Shown here piece after piece: positions 1-8,707 of a DNA stretch of 64,000 nt. The stretch covers positions 15,069 through 79,068 of the forward strand of contig NZ_JAUNVI010000008.1 in NCBI RefSeq assembly GCF_030537745.1. The letters run 5' to 3'. The first letter of the stretch is position 1; each line of letters opens with the position of its first letter. Made by a program: the position numbers and the translations under genes. The stretch is from Ornithinimicrobium sp. GTDB lineage: Bacteria; Actinomycetota; Actinomycetes; Actinomycetales; Dermatophilaceae. The notes beneath the pieces are model-generated. The model was not told the origin of the DNA. It saw only the letters and a program-made list of their open reading frames with translations, and searched no databases.

Positions 1-445
1 GCATCACCGTGATCGGCAGCAGCACCCGGGGAAACTTCAGCGACCGGATCATCCCCGTCTTGCCAAGCACCGACTTTCCGCCGGAGGTCATGGCCGCCGA
101 GATCGGGATGAAGGTAAACAACCCGATGGTGAGGAAACTGATGAAGTTATCGATACCGGCCCGGGTGCCGATGAGGAGGCCGAAGATCAGGAAGTAGGAG
201 ACACCGAGCAGGATCGGGTTGATCACGGACCAGAGCAGCCCGAGGTAGTTGTCCTGGTGCGCGGCCACGAAGTCACCTTTGGCCATCGCCAACATCAGGT
301 GCCGATGGCGCCAGACGTCCCGGAGGTAGGCCCCGAAGGACGGGCGCTGACCCACGAGCTCGAGGCCATGCTGGGCTGCCAGCGCCTCGGCCTCCTGTGG
401 GGTCAGGGTCGGCAGGGCGCCCCCCTCGGGGACACCTGTGGTCAC
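1..445 (-). CDS. ABC-2 type polysaccharide/teichoic-acid export permease (partial, 3' end outside window)
   Basis: Only the first ~148 codons are present; the gene runs off the left edge. The GTG start at 445 overlaps the TGA stop of the upstream sugar dehydrogenase (GTGA, 4 nt), so the two are translationally coupled. The N-terminus is cytoplasmic and carries a Pro/Ala-rich leader. It is followed by a stretch containing SFGAYLRDVWRHRHLM and a DNYLGLLWSVINPI motif, then hydrophobic segments (LGVSYFLIFGLLIG, FLTIGLFTFIPISAAM) and KTGMIRSLKFPRVLLP. This DNYLG–LW–NP pattern and the KFPRVLLP segment are typical of TagG/Wzm-like permeases that export undecaprenyl-linked glycans. An ATP-binding partner would be expected just left of the window. 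The family call is firm; the exported glycan is unknown. Confidence 0.85.
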   Translation of the reverse strand, partial: MTTGVPEGGALPTLTPQEAEALAAQHGLELVGQRPSFGAYLRDVWRHRHLMLAMAKGDFVAAHQDNYLGLLWSVINPILLGVSYFLIFGLLIGTRAGIDNFISFLTIGLFTFIPISAAMTSGGKSVLGKTGMIRSLKFPRVLLPITVM

Positions 446-1701
446 AGTCGGAAGACCTTCTCCCCGCCAGTGACTTTGCCGCGCGTGTCGAAGAAGACTT
501 GGGCGGCGGCGGCCAGCGCCGAAAGGTCGTAGTCGCGGTGGTTCTGGACCAGGATGGTCAGGTCCGCGCGGCTGGCCGCCTCGGCCGGGTCGGTGACGGC
601 GCTGGCCTCGGGCACGGCGCGCCACGTCGCGACGTGCGGGTCATGGAACTGCACCGTGGCACCCTTGGCGAGCAGGTGGGTGGCCAGCGGCACCGCTGGG
701 GACTCGCGCTGGTCGGCGATATTCGGCTTGTAGGTTACGCCGAGCAGCAGCACGGTAGAACCCTTGAGCGGTTTGCCCTCGGCATTGAGGATGTCCTGGG
801 CGCGGGAGACCACATACGCGGGCATCCCGGAGTTGATCTCCTGGGCAAGCTCGACGAAACGGAAGGGGTAGCCGAGCCGCGCACGGACGTTGTAGGAGAG
901 ATAGTTGGGGTCGATCGGGATGCAATGCCCGCCGACGCCGGGGCCCGGGTAGAACGCCTGGAAACCGAACGGCTTGGAGGCTGCGGCGTCGATGACGTCC
1001 CACAGGTCGATGTCCAGCTCGTGACAGAACCGCGCCATCTCGTTGACCAACGCGATGTTGATGTGGCGATAGGTGTTCTCCAGCAACTTGGCCGCCTCGG
1101 CCTCACGGGTGCCTTTGGCCCGGACGATGGAGTCAACGAAGGCGCCATAGAAGTCGGCTGCCGCATCTCCGCACGCCGGCGTGTGTCCGCCGACGACCTT
1201 CGGGGTGTTCTTCGCGCCGAACTTCTCGTTGCCCGGATCGATCCGTTCCGGGGAGAAGGCCAGGTGGAAGTCCGTGCCGGCGACCAGCCCGCCTGCCTCC
1301 AACTTGGGTCGGACGACCTCGTCGGTGGTGCCGGGGTAGGTCGTGGACTCCAGGATGACGAGCATGCCCGGCCGGAGGGTGTCGGCGATCGCGTCGACAG
1401 CTGCCTCCACCGCCGTCAGGTCCGGCCCACCCTCCTGCGACAGCGGGGTGGGCACGCAGATCACCGCGACCTGCGCCTCGCCGATGCGGGAGGGGTCGGT
1501 GGTGGCCTCATAACCGCCGTCAATCATCTCCGCGATGTCTGCGTCGGACAGGTCGTCGACATGCGAGCGGCCAGCGTTCAGGTCGTCGATGAGGCCCTGG
1601 TTGATATCGAAGCCCAGCACCTTCTTACCTGCCCGGGTCGCTTCCTGCGCCAGCGGGAGACCGACGTAGCCCTGTCCGATGATCACGGCATCAACTGCCA
1701 T
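442..1701 (-). CDS. UDP-sugar 6-dehydrogenase (UDP-GlcNAc/ManNAc dehydrogenase family)
   Basis: 419 aa. It oxidises the C6 hydroxyl of a UDP-hexose to a uronate with two NAD+, supplying an acidic sugar for surface glycan. The N-terminal Rossmann motif GQGYVG is at residues ~9–14. The active site GPGVGGHCIPIDP has the catalytic Cys at residue 260, with the conserved Lys in the preceding helix (EAAKLLENTYRHINIALVNE). The C-terminal UDP-binding domain has LGVTYKPNIADQRESP. The TYRHINIALVNE and GGHCIPIDP motifs fit the WbpA/WecC/TviB branch (N-acetylated UDP-sugars) better than UDP-glucose dehydrogenase, but the substrate cannot be settled from sequence. The stop codon overlaps the GTG of the exporter permease, tying it to glycan export. 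Confidence 0.93.
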   Translation of the reverse strand: MAVDAVIIGQGYVGLPLAQEATRAGKKVLGFDINQGLIDDLNAGRSHVDDLSDADIAEMIDGGYEATTDPSRIGEAQVAVICVPTPLSQEGGPDLTAVEAAVDAIADTLRPGMLVILESTTYPGTTDEVVRPKLEAGGLVAGTDFHLAFSPERIDPGNEKFGAKNTPKVVGGHTPACGDAAADFYGAFVDSIVRAKGTREAEAAKLLENTYRHINIALVNEMARFCHELDIDLWDVIDAAASKPFGFQAFYPGPGVGGHCIPIDPNYLSYNVRARLGYPFRFVELAQEINSGMPAYVVSRAQDILNAEGKPLKGSTVLLLGVTYKPNIADQRESPAVPLATHLLAKGATVQFHDPHVATWRAVPEASAVTDPAEAASRADLTILVQNHRDYDLSALAAAAQVFFDTRGKVTGGEKVFRL

Positions 1702-1845
1702 GTGGGTAACTCCTTGGGTCGTCCGGCGCTGTTCCCGTGCTCGCGCACCGACTGACGGTCACTGCGTTGTCCCAGCAATACCTCGACGTTGGCGCGCGGT
1801 CATCATACCCATGAGCAGGTGAACGTCACATGTCATGATCGAGCC

Positions 1846-2940
1846 ATGCCCGCAGCCCCTTCAGTGCTTCTCGTCTCCAGCAACGGCGCTGGTATGGGGC
1901 ACCTCACCCGGCTGCTCGCCTACGCCAGGAGATTCCCGGCAGGGGTGACCTGCCGGGTGCTGTCCCTGTCCCAGGCGGTGCCGGTCGTGGAGCAGGAGGG
2001 CCTGGAGTGGGAGTATCTGCCCAGCCAGGGCGCCAGCGGCCTCCGCCCTGCGCTCTGGCGCACGCTGTTTGCGGAGCGCGTCAGCGAGATCCTGCACCGA
2101 GTGGATCCCGATGTGCTCGTCTTCGACGGCACCCATCCCTACGCAGGGCTGGACAAGGCCTTGGAAAGCCATCCACGGACGCGGTCGGTCTGGTCCCGGC
2201 GGGGCATGTGGCGGCCCGGGCGCAACGCCGCACAGCTGGACAAGGCTGGCTGGTTCGACTCGGTGATCGAGCCCGGCGACCTCTCCTTCGCGGCCGACCG
2301 TGGCGAGACAGCCTCCGCGACCGACGCCCTCCGCGTGGGTCCGGTGACCCTGGTGGATCCGGAGCAGCTCACCCCTCGCGAGGCGGCCCGCGCCGCCCTG
2401 GGGCTGCCGGCGGACGGTCCGCTTGCCCTGGTGTCCCTGGGCGCGGGCAATATCAACGACACCGATGACGAGGTCGGCGCCGCGGCAGCAGCTCTTCGCC
2501 GTCGAGGCATCGGGGTCTGCGTGACCGCACCCTCGATCGCCGAGCGCGCCTACTCCGGGGACGGCGTGCACCTGGTCCGCCACTTCCCGCTGTCCGAGCA
2601 CTTCCTGGCCTTCGACCAGGTGGTCGCCGCAGCCGGCTACAACTCCTTCCACGAGTCCCTGCGGTTCGGTGTCCCCACGGTCTTCGTCCCCAACGACCAG
2701 ACCTCCCTGGACGACCAAGGCGCGCGCGCTCGACACGCCCACGAGCAGGGCTGGGCGCTCTCGACCCCGACCCTGACCGGGGGCCGGGCCGAGGCCGTCA
2801 TCGACGAGCTGCTGGCCCGAGGGACGGACCTCGCCGCGCGCGCCCAGGCGGACGACCCAGGCAACGGGGCGGCGCAAGCGGCGGCCACGATCCTCCAGCT
2901 CGCTGACGCTGGCGCCCACCAGAGGAGCCGAGCACGATGA
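1846..2940 (+). CDS. MurG-like (GT28/GT1-type) glycosyltransferase
   Basis: 364 aa from the ATG at 1846; an in-frame GTG at 1789 would add 19 poorly protein-like residues. The N-terminal Rossmann domain opens with VLLVSSNGAGMGHLTRLLA, the glycine-rich acceptor loop seen in MurG-like enzymes. The C-terminal half has LVSLGAGNINDT, then a typical donor-binding region with AAGYNSFHESLRFGVPTVFVPNDQ (GYNS..E...FGVP). It likely transfers a sugar from a nucleotide donor on the cytoplasmic face. No Shine–Dalgarno is evident, and a CATGAT hexamer lies 6 nt before the ATG, so it may be leaderless. The stop overlaps the next gene by 4 nt (ATGA), giving an operon with the two genes downstream. Confidence 0.85.
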   Translation: MPAAPSVLLVSSNGAGMGHLTRLLAYARRFPAGVTCRVLSLSQAVPVVEQEGLEWEYLPSQGASGLRPALWRTLFAERVSEILHRVDPDVLVFDGTHPYAGLDKALESHPRTRSVWSRRGMWRPGRNAAQLDKAGWFDSVIEPGDLSFAADRGETASATDALRVGPVTLVDPEQLTPREAARAALGLPADGPLALVSLGAGNINDTDDEVGAAAAALRRRGIGVCVTAPSIAERAYSGDGVHLVRHFPLSEHFLAFDQVVAAAGYNSFHESLRFGVPTVFVPNDQTSLDDQGARARHAHEQGWALSTPTLTGGRAEAVIDELLARGTDLAARAQADDPGNGAAQAAATILQLADAGAHQRSRAR

Positions 2941-3533
2941 CGCTGCCCTCCCGCACCCGACGCCGTCAGCAGACGTTGGCACGTCTGGTCCGCCGGGCAC
3001 CCGGCTACGACTGGGCACTGCACGAGCTGCTCCCCAAGGTCCGCCGCAACCCGGTCCTGACCGACCTGGCCTGGCGCATCTTCGTCCCCGGCACCACTGT
3101 CGGCGAGATCGACGTCCCGTTCCATGGCGGCCGCTACCTGCAGGGCAGTGACGTCAACCGGCTGCCGATCATCGGGGTGGTGGGCCTCGGCCTGGACGAC
3201 GCGAGCGTGGCTGCCTTGATCGAGGAGGTGGCCGCTCGACAGCGTGAGCTGGCTTCCTTCCGGCCGCTGCTCATCCTCGACAGAGCGGCGTTCGGCCCCG
3301 CGCGCGAGCACGGTTATGTCCTTGAGGTGCTCACCTCGGCGGCGCAGTGGGACGACGCCGCGCCCACCTGGCCGAGCTGGTCAGACTATGCCGGCGATCG
3401 TCTCGCCTCGCTCATCGACCACTACCAGCTGTGGCACCTGGCGCTGACCGAGGACGGACACCTGCGACCGCTCGACGTCGCGGTGCTGGAGCAGCTTCGA
3501 CGCCGCCTTCCTGCCGAGCTGGAAGTGCGGTGA
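2937..3533 (+). CDS. Conserved hypothetical protein of glycan locus
   Basis: 198 aa. I do not recognise a family. It begins with a very basic stretch (R-rich residues 5–20), then KVRRNPVLTDLAWRIFVPGTTVGEIDVPFHGG, and a mixed alpha/beta region with LPIIGVVGLGLDD and PLLILDRAAFG. No signal peptide or membrane segment is visible, so it is probably cytosolic. The start ATG overlaps the glycosyltransferase stop (ATGA) and its own stop overlaps the next GTG (GTGA). It is therefore the middle cistron of a tightly coupled three-gene unit with the MurG-like enzyme and the asparagine-synthetase-like protein, and probably acts with them. A role as accessory or sensor for the adjacent enzyme is only a guess. 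Confidence 0.75.
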   Translation: MTLPSRTRRRQQTLARLVRRAPGYDWALHELLPKVRRNPVLTDLAWRIFVPGTTVGEIDVPFHGGRYLQGSDVNRLPIIGVVGLGLDDASVAALIEEVAARQRELASFRPLLILDRAAFGPAREHGYVLEVLTSAAQWDDAAPTWPSWSDYAGDRLASLIDHYQLWHLALTEDGHLRPLDVAVLEQLRRRLPAELEVR

Positions 3534-5218
3534 AGGAGTTGCGTCAGCTCGGTCGCGACGCTCGCCGCCGGCTCGCGCGCAGTCCCGCTGGTGCGGTGTG
3601 GCGCCGAGTCCGGGGCCGTCACCGGCTGCTGCCCGGCAACCGCTCACGATCCGCGACCCTGCCCGGTGCGTCGCCCTCCACCCGGCCGTTCCCGGTCCCC
3701 GCGACCGAGCTGGACCGGTCGCGCTACGACATACCCGACGACGCGGTGGCAGCCGTCCTCGACGGCGCTTTCGGCCACGGTTATCTGCTCTCCAGCACGG
3801 GATCCCCACAGCTCCCCGGCTTCCTCGACCAGTGGGCCTGCCTGCGCGTGGGTCCGCTATGGCTGCGGACGGCACCACGCACCGTGGTCACCGTGTCGAG
3901 AGACGACAGCGACGCCAGTGCCACGCACATCGTCATCCTGCTCGGTCACCCGGTCGACGTGGACCTGCACACGACCAGGGCAGCGGCCATCGCCGACCGG
4001 CTGCGCGACCTGCTCGGGCTGGAGAACGGGCACGACCTCGCGGTGCGGAGCGCCGCATACCTGGCTGGCCGGTGGACCGCCGTGCTCGTCTCCGGTGGAC
4101 GGTGCACGGTGCTCACCGACGCGATGGGCTCCCAGCCGGTCTTTTACACGCACGACACAGATGGGGTGACCTTCGCCTCCTCCGACGTCCTGGTGGCGCT
4201 CGCCCACGACCTGCCGGTCGAGCCGCGCCTGGCCAGCCTGGAGCAGGAGATCCGCGAGCTGCATCCCCGGGGCGTGGTCTATCTCCCGGGGAAGGTGACC
4301 TGCTTCGAGGGCGTCGCGCAGGTCGTCCCCAACTGTCTGCTGACCTTCGAGCTGACCCAGGAACCGACGGTGACGCACCGACGCTACTGGCCGTTCGAGC
4401 CGCGCGTGGAGCAGGGCGACCTGGAGGCGGTGCACGCGGAGTTCGCCGACCGGATGCGCCGGCAACTGGCGTTGTTTGCCGAGCTCGGCCCGCTCGCCTG
4501 GAGCCTGACTGGCGGGCTCGACTGCCGCGTCGCCCTCGCGCACCTGGACCTTGCCACGGCCGAGCAGAGCTGTGCCTTCACCTACCTCAACCCTCGCGAC
4601 GTCGAGCGTGACCCCACGGGTGGAGCGATCCGTGACGTCTTCGTCGCCAACCTCCTGGCGCACCGGACCGGCCTACGGCATCGAGTCCTGCGCTGGCGGC
4701 AGGCCAAGAAAGGCACCACCTTCCGGCGCATCCACGACGCGACCCACCCGGTCCGACCTCTGTCTCACGGGGCGGCGCACGCGATGTGGGCCGACCTCCC
4801 GCACGACATCTTCGAGGTGCAGGGCAACGGGGGCGAGATCGGCACCGTCTTCCGGCGCGACCGCAGCACCGATCCGCTGACACCCGCCAAGGCTGCGGGC
4901 ATCTGGTTGGGCAGCGTCTTTGCCTCCACGCCCAGGTATGTCGATCTCCTGGCCGACTATCTCGAGCACGCCCACCTGGACGACGCCCGGCTCCTGGGCT
5001 ACAGCCACTACGACGTCCTCTATTGGGAGCTGCGGATGGGCCGCTGGGGATGGACGAAGTTCCTGGACGGGGACCTCTCCCACCGGATCCTGCCGCCCTT
5101 CAACGACCGTCGGCTGCTCGAGGTGATGCTGAGCCTGCCCGAGGAGCAGCGGGTCGGTAAGGCGCTCTATGCGCGGGTGCTGCGGGACGCGCCGCTGCTG
5201 CAGGTGGACGACGACTGA
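3530..5218 (+). CDS. Asparagine-synthetase-like ATP-dependent amidating/acyl-adenylating protein lacking glutaminase Cys
   Basis: 562 aa from GTG at 3530, overlapping the previous stop (GTGA). Upstream in-frame codons to 3347 only read through the neighbour and were not used. The C-terminal half resembles the AsnB synthetase domain: SLTGGLDCRVALA near residue 328 sits where the PPi loop SGGxDS is normally found, and RWGWTKFLDGDLSHRILPPFNDRRLLEVMLSLP matches the conserved C-terminal region. The N-terminus (MG SQPVFY, TFASSDVLVAL, HPRGVVYLPGKV) keeps the fold of the Ntn-like half, but there is no Cys at position 2, so it cannot use glutamine hydrolysis in the usual way. Such proteins occur in actinobacterial surface-polysaccharide loci. 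Amide decoration of a sugar or acyl adenylation is plausible but unproven. Its last 52 nt overlap the oppositely oriented gene that follows. Confidence 0.75.
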   Translation: MKELRQLGRDARRRLARSPAGAVWRRVRGRHRLLPGNRSRSATLPGASPSTRPFPVPATELDRSRYDIPDDAVAAVLDGAFGHGYLLSSTGSPQLPGFLDQWACLRVGPLWLRTAPRTVVTVSRDDSDASATHIVILLGHPVDVDLHTTRAAAIADRLRDLLGLENGHDLAVRSAAYLAGRWTAVLVSGGRCTVLTDAMGSQPVFYTHDTDGVTFASSDVLVALAHDLPVEPRLASLEQEIRELHPRGVVYLPGKVTCFEGVAQVVPNCLLTFELTQEPTVTHRRYWPFEPRVEQGDLEAVHAEFADRMRRQLALFAELGPLAWSLTGGLDCRVALAHLDLATAEQSCAFTYLNPRDVERDPTGGAIRDVFVANLLAHRTGLRHRVLRWRQAKKGTTFRRIHDATHPVRPLSHGAAHAMWADLPHDIFEVQGNGGEIGTVFRRDRSTDPLTPAKAAGIWLGSVFASTPRYVDLLADYLEHAHLDDARLLGYSHYDVLYWELRMGRWGWTKFLDGDLSHRILPPFNDRRLLEVMLSLPEEQRVGKALYARVLRDAPLLQVDDD

Positions 5219-8193
5219 GGCGGCTTGACCTGCCGCAGCACCAACTCCCGTGGGGGACGCGCGCTCCACCACGCCAGCGTCGACCATCCTTCCTGCACTT
5301 CAGCACCCGCCAGGCGACACAATTCCTCGTCCTCTGCATGTCCCTCCCACGCGCCGCGGCCCGCGGCGAGCGTGAGACCGTCCCGGTCCAGGAGGACCGC
5401 AAGCACCCCCTCGGGAGCAGTGCACACGAGCCTCGCGGGGGACCACGAGGGCTCGCTGATCCCGGCCAACCCTCCGAGTAGCCAGGGGCGGATCGTCTCA
5501 GGGGTTAGACCGTGGTGCAGGATGACCGCGCCGTCGGCCCGTTCGGCATCTGCCGCCGACCTCAAGACAAGGCGCTCCACGTCCACGCCCGACCCTGCCT
5601 GCAGCCTGACAACTCCACCGCAGGAGAAGGTCAACCGCACGTCTGCCATGGAGGCTTCCTGCACCGGCGCCTCACTTTTGATTGCTCCCGCGCGTGAGGA
5701 GAGCATCCGGGCCAGCTTATGGACGAAACCTTGGTGTCCGTACCGCTCGCGGACGGCGGCGCGCGTGCTCTCCACGCGGGCGGCATACCCCTGCGGGTCC
5801 GACACGTAGGCGGCGATGAGCGCCTGCGCCTCCCCTGGCTTGGCATAGTCCAGGGCGTCTCCGAAGGTGGGACGGTGCTTGGGATGGGCGATCACCAGCA
5901 CCCCGCTGGCAGCGGCCTCCAGCAGCGTCCGGCCGAAAGCCTCGTGAGCGTCCGGGTTGTCCAGATACAGGAAGAAGTCCAACCCAGACAAGAACTCTCG
6001 GACGTCCTCGTCCCGATGGGGGAGGATCTCCCAAGCCGGCGGGATAGGCGGGGCAGACCGACCATTTTCCTGCCGAAGCCTGCTCACCGTGTGCGCGGCA
6101 CCCAGCATGCGGACCCGGTAGCTGTCAGGGAAACTGTAGCCACGCAGCAGGTCCTCGAACGACCCTGGGAACTTGATCCGGTCGTCGCGCGAATGACGCC
6201 CTACCACGATGGGTCGCCCGTCAGCGCCGGGGTGCCCCGTCGGTCGAACCGACCAACTATCGACGTCGATCAGGCCGGGGCTGTCCCAGTCTGTGAGCGA
6301 CACCTCGGCGTCCTCCTGCTGGAGGATTCGCCGGATGGTCGGACTCTGCGGAACCCAGCGCGGAGTGACGCCGAAGGTCTCTTGCGTCCGCGCGGAGACG
6401 TCCCTCACGACATACCTCTGGTCGCTGCCGTCGAGCTCGAGCGGCCCCTGGTTCGCCATCACCAGAACGTTCGCAGCACGGACAGAGCGCGTCAGGTAGG
6501 GCGGGTACTGAAGGATCGGCGGATAACGAATCATCAGCACGTCGATGTCGACGTCGTCGTCGGCGTGGATCCACTCGACCTCCCGCGCCTGGATCAGTTC
6601 CAGGAGCGGCGCGCACAAAACCTGGTCCTTGTTGGTCATGAACCGCAGCGCCTCGAGGTGCATGACCGCGACCCGCAGACCACCTTCGCGCGCCGCGCGG
6701 ATCTCCTCGAGCATCGAGCGCTGCGGGCCGCCGTCCCTTCGCCAGTCACCAGCTAGGCAGAGGTGGAAGTGCGCTGGTGCAGCAAGCAAAGGTTCAACGG
6801 CACGGCTCCACCGACGGGGCTCCAGGAACCTACGTGGCAGGTCCGGGTCGAGGTAGGGGTCGCTCTCACCTCTGCTGATCTGCTGGTGCCACTGCGAATA
6901 CATGGATTTGTACTGATGCCGGGCAGGATGTCGCCAGCCGTGGGAGAACTCCTCGGCAGATAGCGTCCCATCGCCGGCACGCAGGATGGTCGTCGTCTCC
7001 TCGATATCAAGCACGACCTGACCAAAAGAGGCGACCAGTCGACGCGTGAACTCAGTGTCGGCGCCTTTGCGCGTGGGGTCGAAAAAGCCGATTCGCGAAA
7101 CCACCCGACGCAACCGGAAAAGCACCGTCGCGGCTGAGGGGAAGCGCGGGTCGTAACCCGGGCGGGTCAGCACGAGATCTGGAGTGACACGGACACCCTG
7201 GGCGCGGGTCGCCAGCAAACCAGGGTCGTTGACTAAGGGCTCGACGCAGACCTCCAGGGTCTGCGGGTGCCACCAGTCGTCGGAGTCGATCACGATCGCC
7301 AGGTCACCACTCGCCTGCCTGAGGACCGTGTTACGGGCGCGGTAAGTGCCGCCGTTGACGGCTTTGCGGATGAGCGTGACACGCTCGTCCATGGCCTCGA
7401 CGCGGTCCAGAAGCTCATCCCACGCCCCCCCGTCATGCGGCCCCGAGGCGTCATCGACCACGAAGAGTTCCAGGTTGGCCCAGGTCTGGGCCAACACCGA
7501 AGAGACCGCGGTGAGCAGCGAGGGACCGGGGCGAAAGGTGCTCATGATCACCGTGACTCGCAGGGGGGACTCGACGGCGGGCCGATGCTCGACCCGAAGG
7601 TCGTCGAGGTTGGGCATCTTGTCCCGTGCCGGCGCCTCGAACGGGGCCAAACGCTGCGAGTGCAAAGCCCGCGAGAAAGCAGACGCCCAGTCGGCCCGAT
7701 CAGTGTCGCCAGCCAGCCGGGGGTGAAGGGCATCCGCACGAATCGAAGCAGCCACCCCGCGGCGGACCCTCTCGTCCCCCACGAGGTGGAGAGCTCCGTT
7801 GACGTCTCCATCCAGCAAACGGAGTTGGGCCAGCAGTTCTACTTTGTCCCGCGGCAGCGTGGCCCACTCAGCAGCACGGGACAACTGGTCGAGCATCAAG
7901 CGAGCGTTGCGAAACTCGCCTTCGAGCTGGAGGGCGAGGACCTTGGCGTAGTCCGCCACCGCTCGGGCATCGCTGTCTGTTGGTGGCAGTCGGTGGGCAG
8001 GGTCCGCCGCCCAGGCCTCCAGCTCTGCGGGACCGTGGCCTGGCCAGGCCACCTCGGCCAGGATCTCTCGCGCATATCGGGACTTTGTTCGCAGCGCAGT
8101 GCTGACCAAGGCTCGAGGTCGCCGTGCCGCGACTTTCGCGTGATCGGCAGCTACCCCCTGGGTCGTCGCGTGGAAATGGTGGTCCACGCTCAC
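5167..8193 (-). CDS. Large bifunctional glycosyltransferase (GT2 + GT4-like domains)
   Basis: 1008 aa, cytosolic. Residues ~1–200 form a helical N-terminal domain. A GT2 (GT-A) domain follows at ~210–440: RVTVIMSTFRPGPSLLTAVSSVL, VVDDASGPHD and the DXD-type IDSDDWWHP. A C-terminal GT-B/GT4-like half (~480–840) shows GRHSRDDRIKFPGS, the FFLYLDNPDAHEAFGRTLLEAAASG donor-binding motif with EAFGRTLLEA, and a final RYGHQGFV. The last ~150 residues are a beta-rich tail without clear family. The ATG (8193) overlaps the stop of the small membrane protein upstream (ATGA), so they are co-translated. The 3' end runs 52 nt into the convergent asparagine-synthetase-like gene. Two catalytic domains suggest consecutive sugar additions to one acceptor; the acceptor is unknown. 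Confidence 0.88.
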   Translation of the reverse strand: MSVDHHFHATTQGVAADHAKVAARRPRALVSTALRTKSRYAREILAEVAWPGHGPAELEAWAADPAHRLPPTDSDARAVADYAKVLALQLEGEFRNARLMLDQLSRAAEWATLPRDKVELLAQLRLLDGDVNGALHLVGDERVRRGVAASIRADALHPRLAGDTDRADWASAFSRALHSQRLAPFEAPARDKMPNLDDLRVEHRPAVESPLRVTVIMSTFRPGPSLLTAVSSVLAQTWANLELFVVDDASGPHDGGAWDELLDRVEAMDERVTLIRKAVNGGTYRARNTVLRQASGDLAIVIDSDDWWHPQTLEVCVEPLVNDPGLLATRAQGVRVTPDLVLTRPGYDPRFPSAATVLFRLRRVVSRIGFFDPTRKGADTEFTRRLVASFGQVVLDIEETTTILRAGDGTLSAEEFSHGWRHPARHQYKSMYSQWHQQISRGESDPYLDPDLPRRFLEPRRWSRAVEPLLAAPAHFHLCLAGDWRRDGGPQRSMLEEIRAAREGGLRVAVMHLEALRFMTNKDQVLCAPLLELIQAREVEWIHADDDVDIDVLMIRYPPILQYPPYLTRSVRAANVLVMANQGPLELDGSDQRYVVRDVSARTQETFGVTPRWVPQSPTIRRILQQEDAEVSLTDWDSPGLIDVDSWSVRPTGHPGADGRPIVVGRHSRDDRIKFPGSFEDLLRGYSFPDSYRVRMLGAAHTVSRLRQENGRSAPPIPPAWEILPHRDEDVREFLSGLDFFLYLDNPDAHEAFGRTLLEAAASGVLVIAHPKHRPTFGDALDYAKPGEAQALIAAYVSDPQGYAARVESTRAAVRERYGHQGFVHKLARMLSSRAGAIKSEAPVQEASMADVRLTFSCGGVVRLQAGSGVDVERLVLRSAADAERADGAVILHHGLTPETIRPWLLGGLAGISEPSWSPARLVCTAPEGVLAVLLDRDGLTLAAGRGAWEGHAEDEELCRLAGAEVQEGWSTLAWWSARPPRELVLRQVKPPQSSSTCSSGASRSTRA

Positions 8194-8573
8194 GGCTCGT
8201 TGCGGTCGACGCGCTGAGCTGCCAACTCGACAAGCGCGTCGTCAATCCCCCGCTGCATCCGGTCGAGCCGGCCTGTGTATTGGGCCTGCAGTAGACGCAC
8301 CGCGCCGACCACGTCCTCCTGAGTGACCATCGGCTCTACCGCTGCCCGTTGAGCCCCATCGGCCAGTGACCGGCGAATCTCATCGCGGACGAAGTTACGC
8401 AGGCTGCGGGTCCGACGCAAGGTGTCGACCTGCACAGCCAAGATGGCGGCCCCAAGAAGCGCCCCTGCAGCAGCAGCGAGCACCCATATCTCAAGCACCA
8501 CCCCCACGACCAACAGTCCCCCGAGGGACAGGCCGATCAGAGCGCCCACGGTCGGGAGGAGGCGAGCGCCCAC
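8190..8573 (-). CDS. Small two-TM membrane protein with coiled-coil-like tail
   Basis: 127 aa from GTG at 8573, chosen because GAGGAGAAAGGA lies just upstream at proper spacing. The open frame extends to 8690 but the extra residues have no ribosome-binding site. Two adjacent hydrophobic segments (PTVGALIGLSLGGLLVVGVVLEIWVLAAAAGALLGAAILAV) are followed by a charged helical tail (TLRRTRSLRNFVRDEIRRSL … DRMQRGIDDALVELAAQ). It overlaps the large GT by 4 nt (ATGA) and is first in that operon. It could anchor the cytosolic glycosyltransferase at the membrane. That is inference from coupling only; no family is recognised. Confidence 0.7.
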   Translation of the reverse strand: MGARLLPTVGALIGLSLGGLLVVGVVLEIWVLAAAAGALLGAAILAVQVDTLRRTRSLRNFVRDEIRRSLADGAQRAAVEPMVTQEDVVGAVRLLQAQYTGRLDRMQRGIDDALVELAAQRVDRNEP

Positions 8574-8707
8574 CCAGGTTCCTTTCTCCTCTACAGCCGC
8601 GTGCCGAATGACCGACCGGCTGACGAACAGTGTTTGACTGTACCTCAGGAGTCTCGCACTGCATCTGTGTTCTCCGCCCAGTTCGACCACCTCCCAGGAG
8701 GGCCCAC

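Noticed and set aside
397..1755. 452-codon open frame opposite the UDP-sugar dehydrogenase
   Set aside because: Typical antisense shadow: low-complexity Gly/Arg/Val sequence, while the minus strand encodes an intact dehydrogenase.
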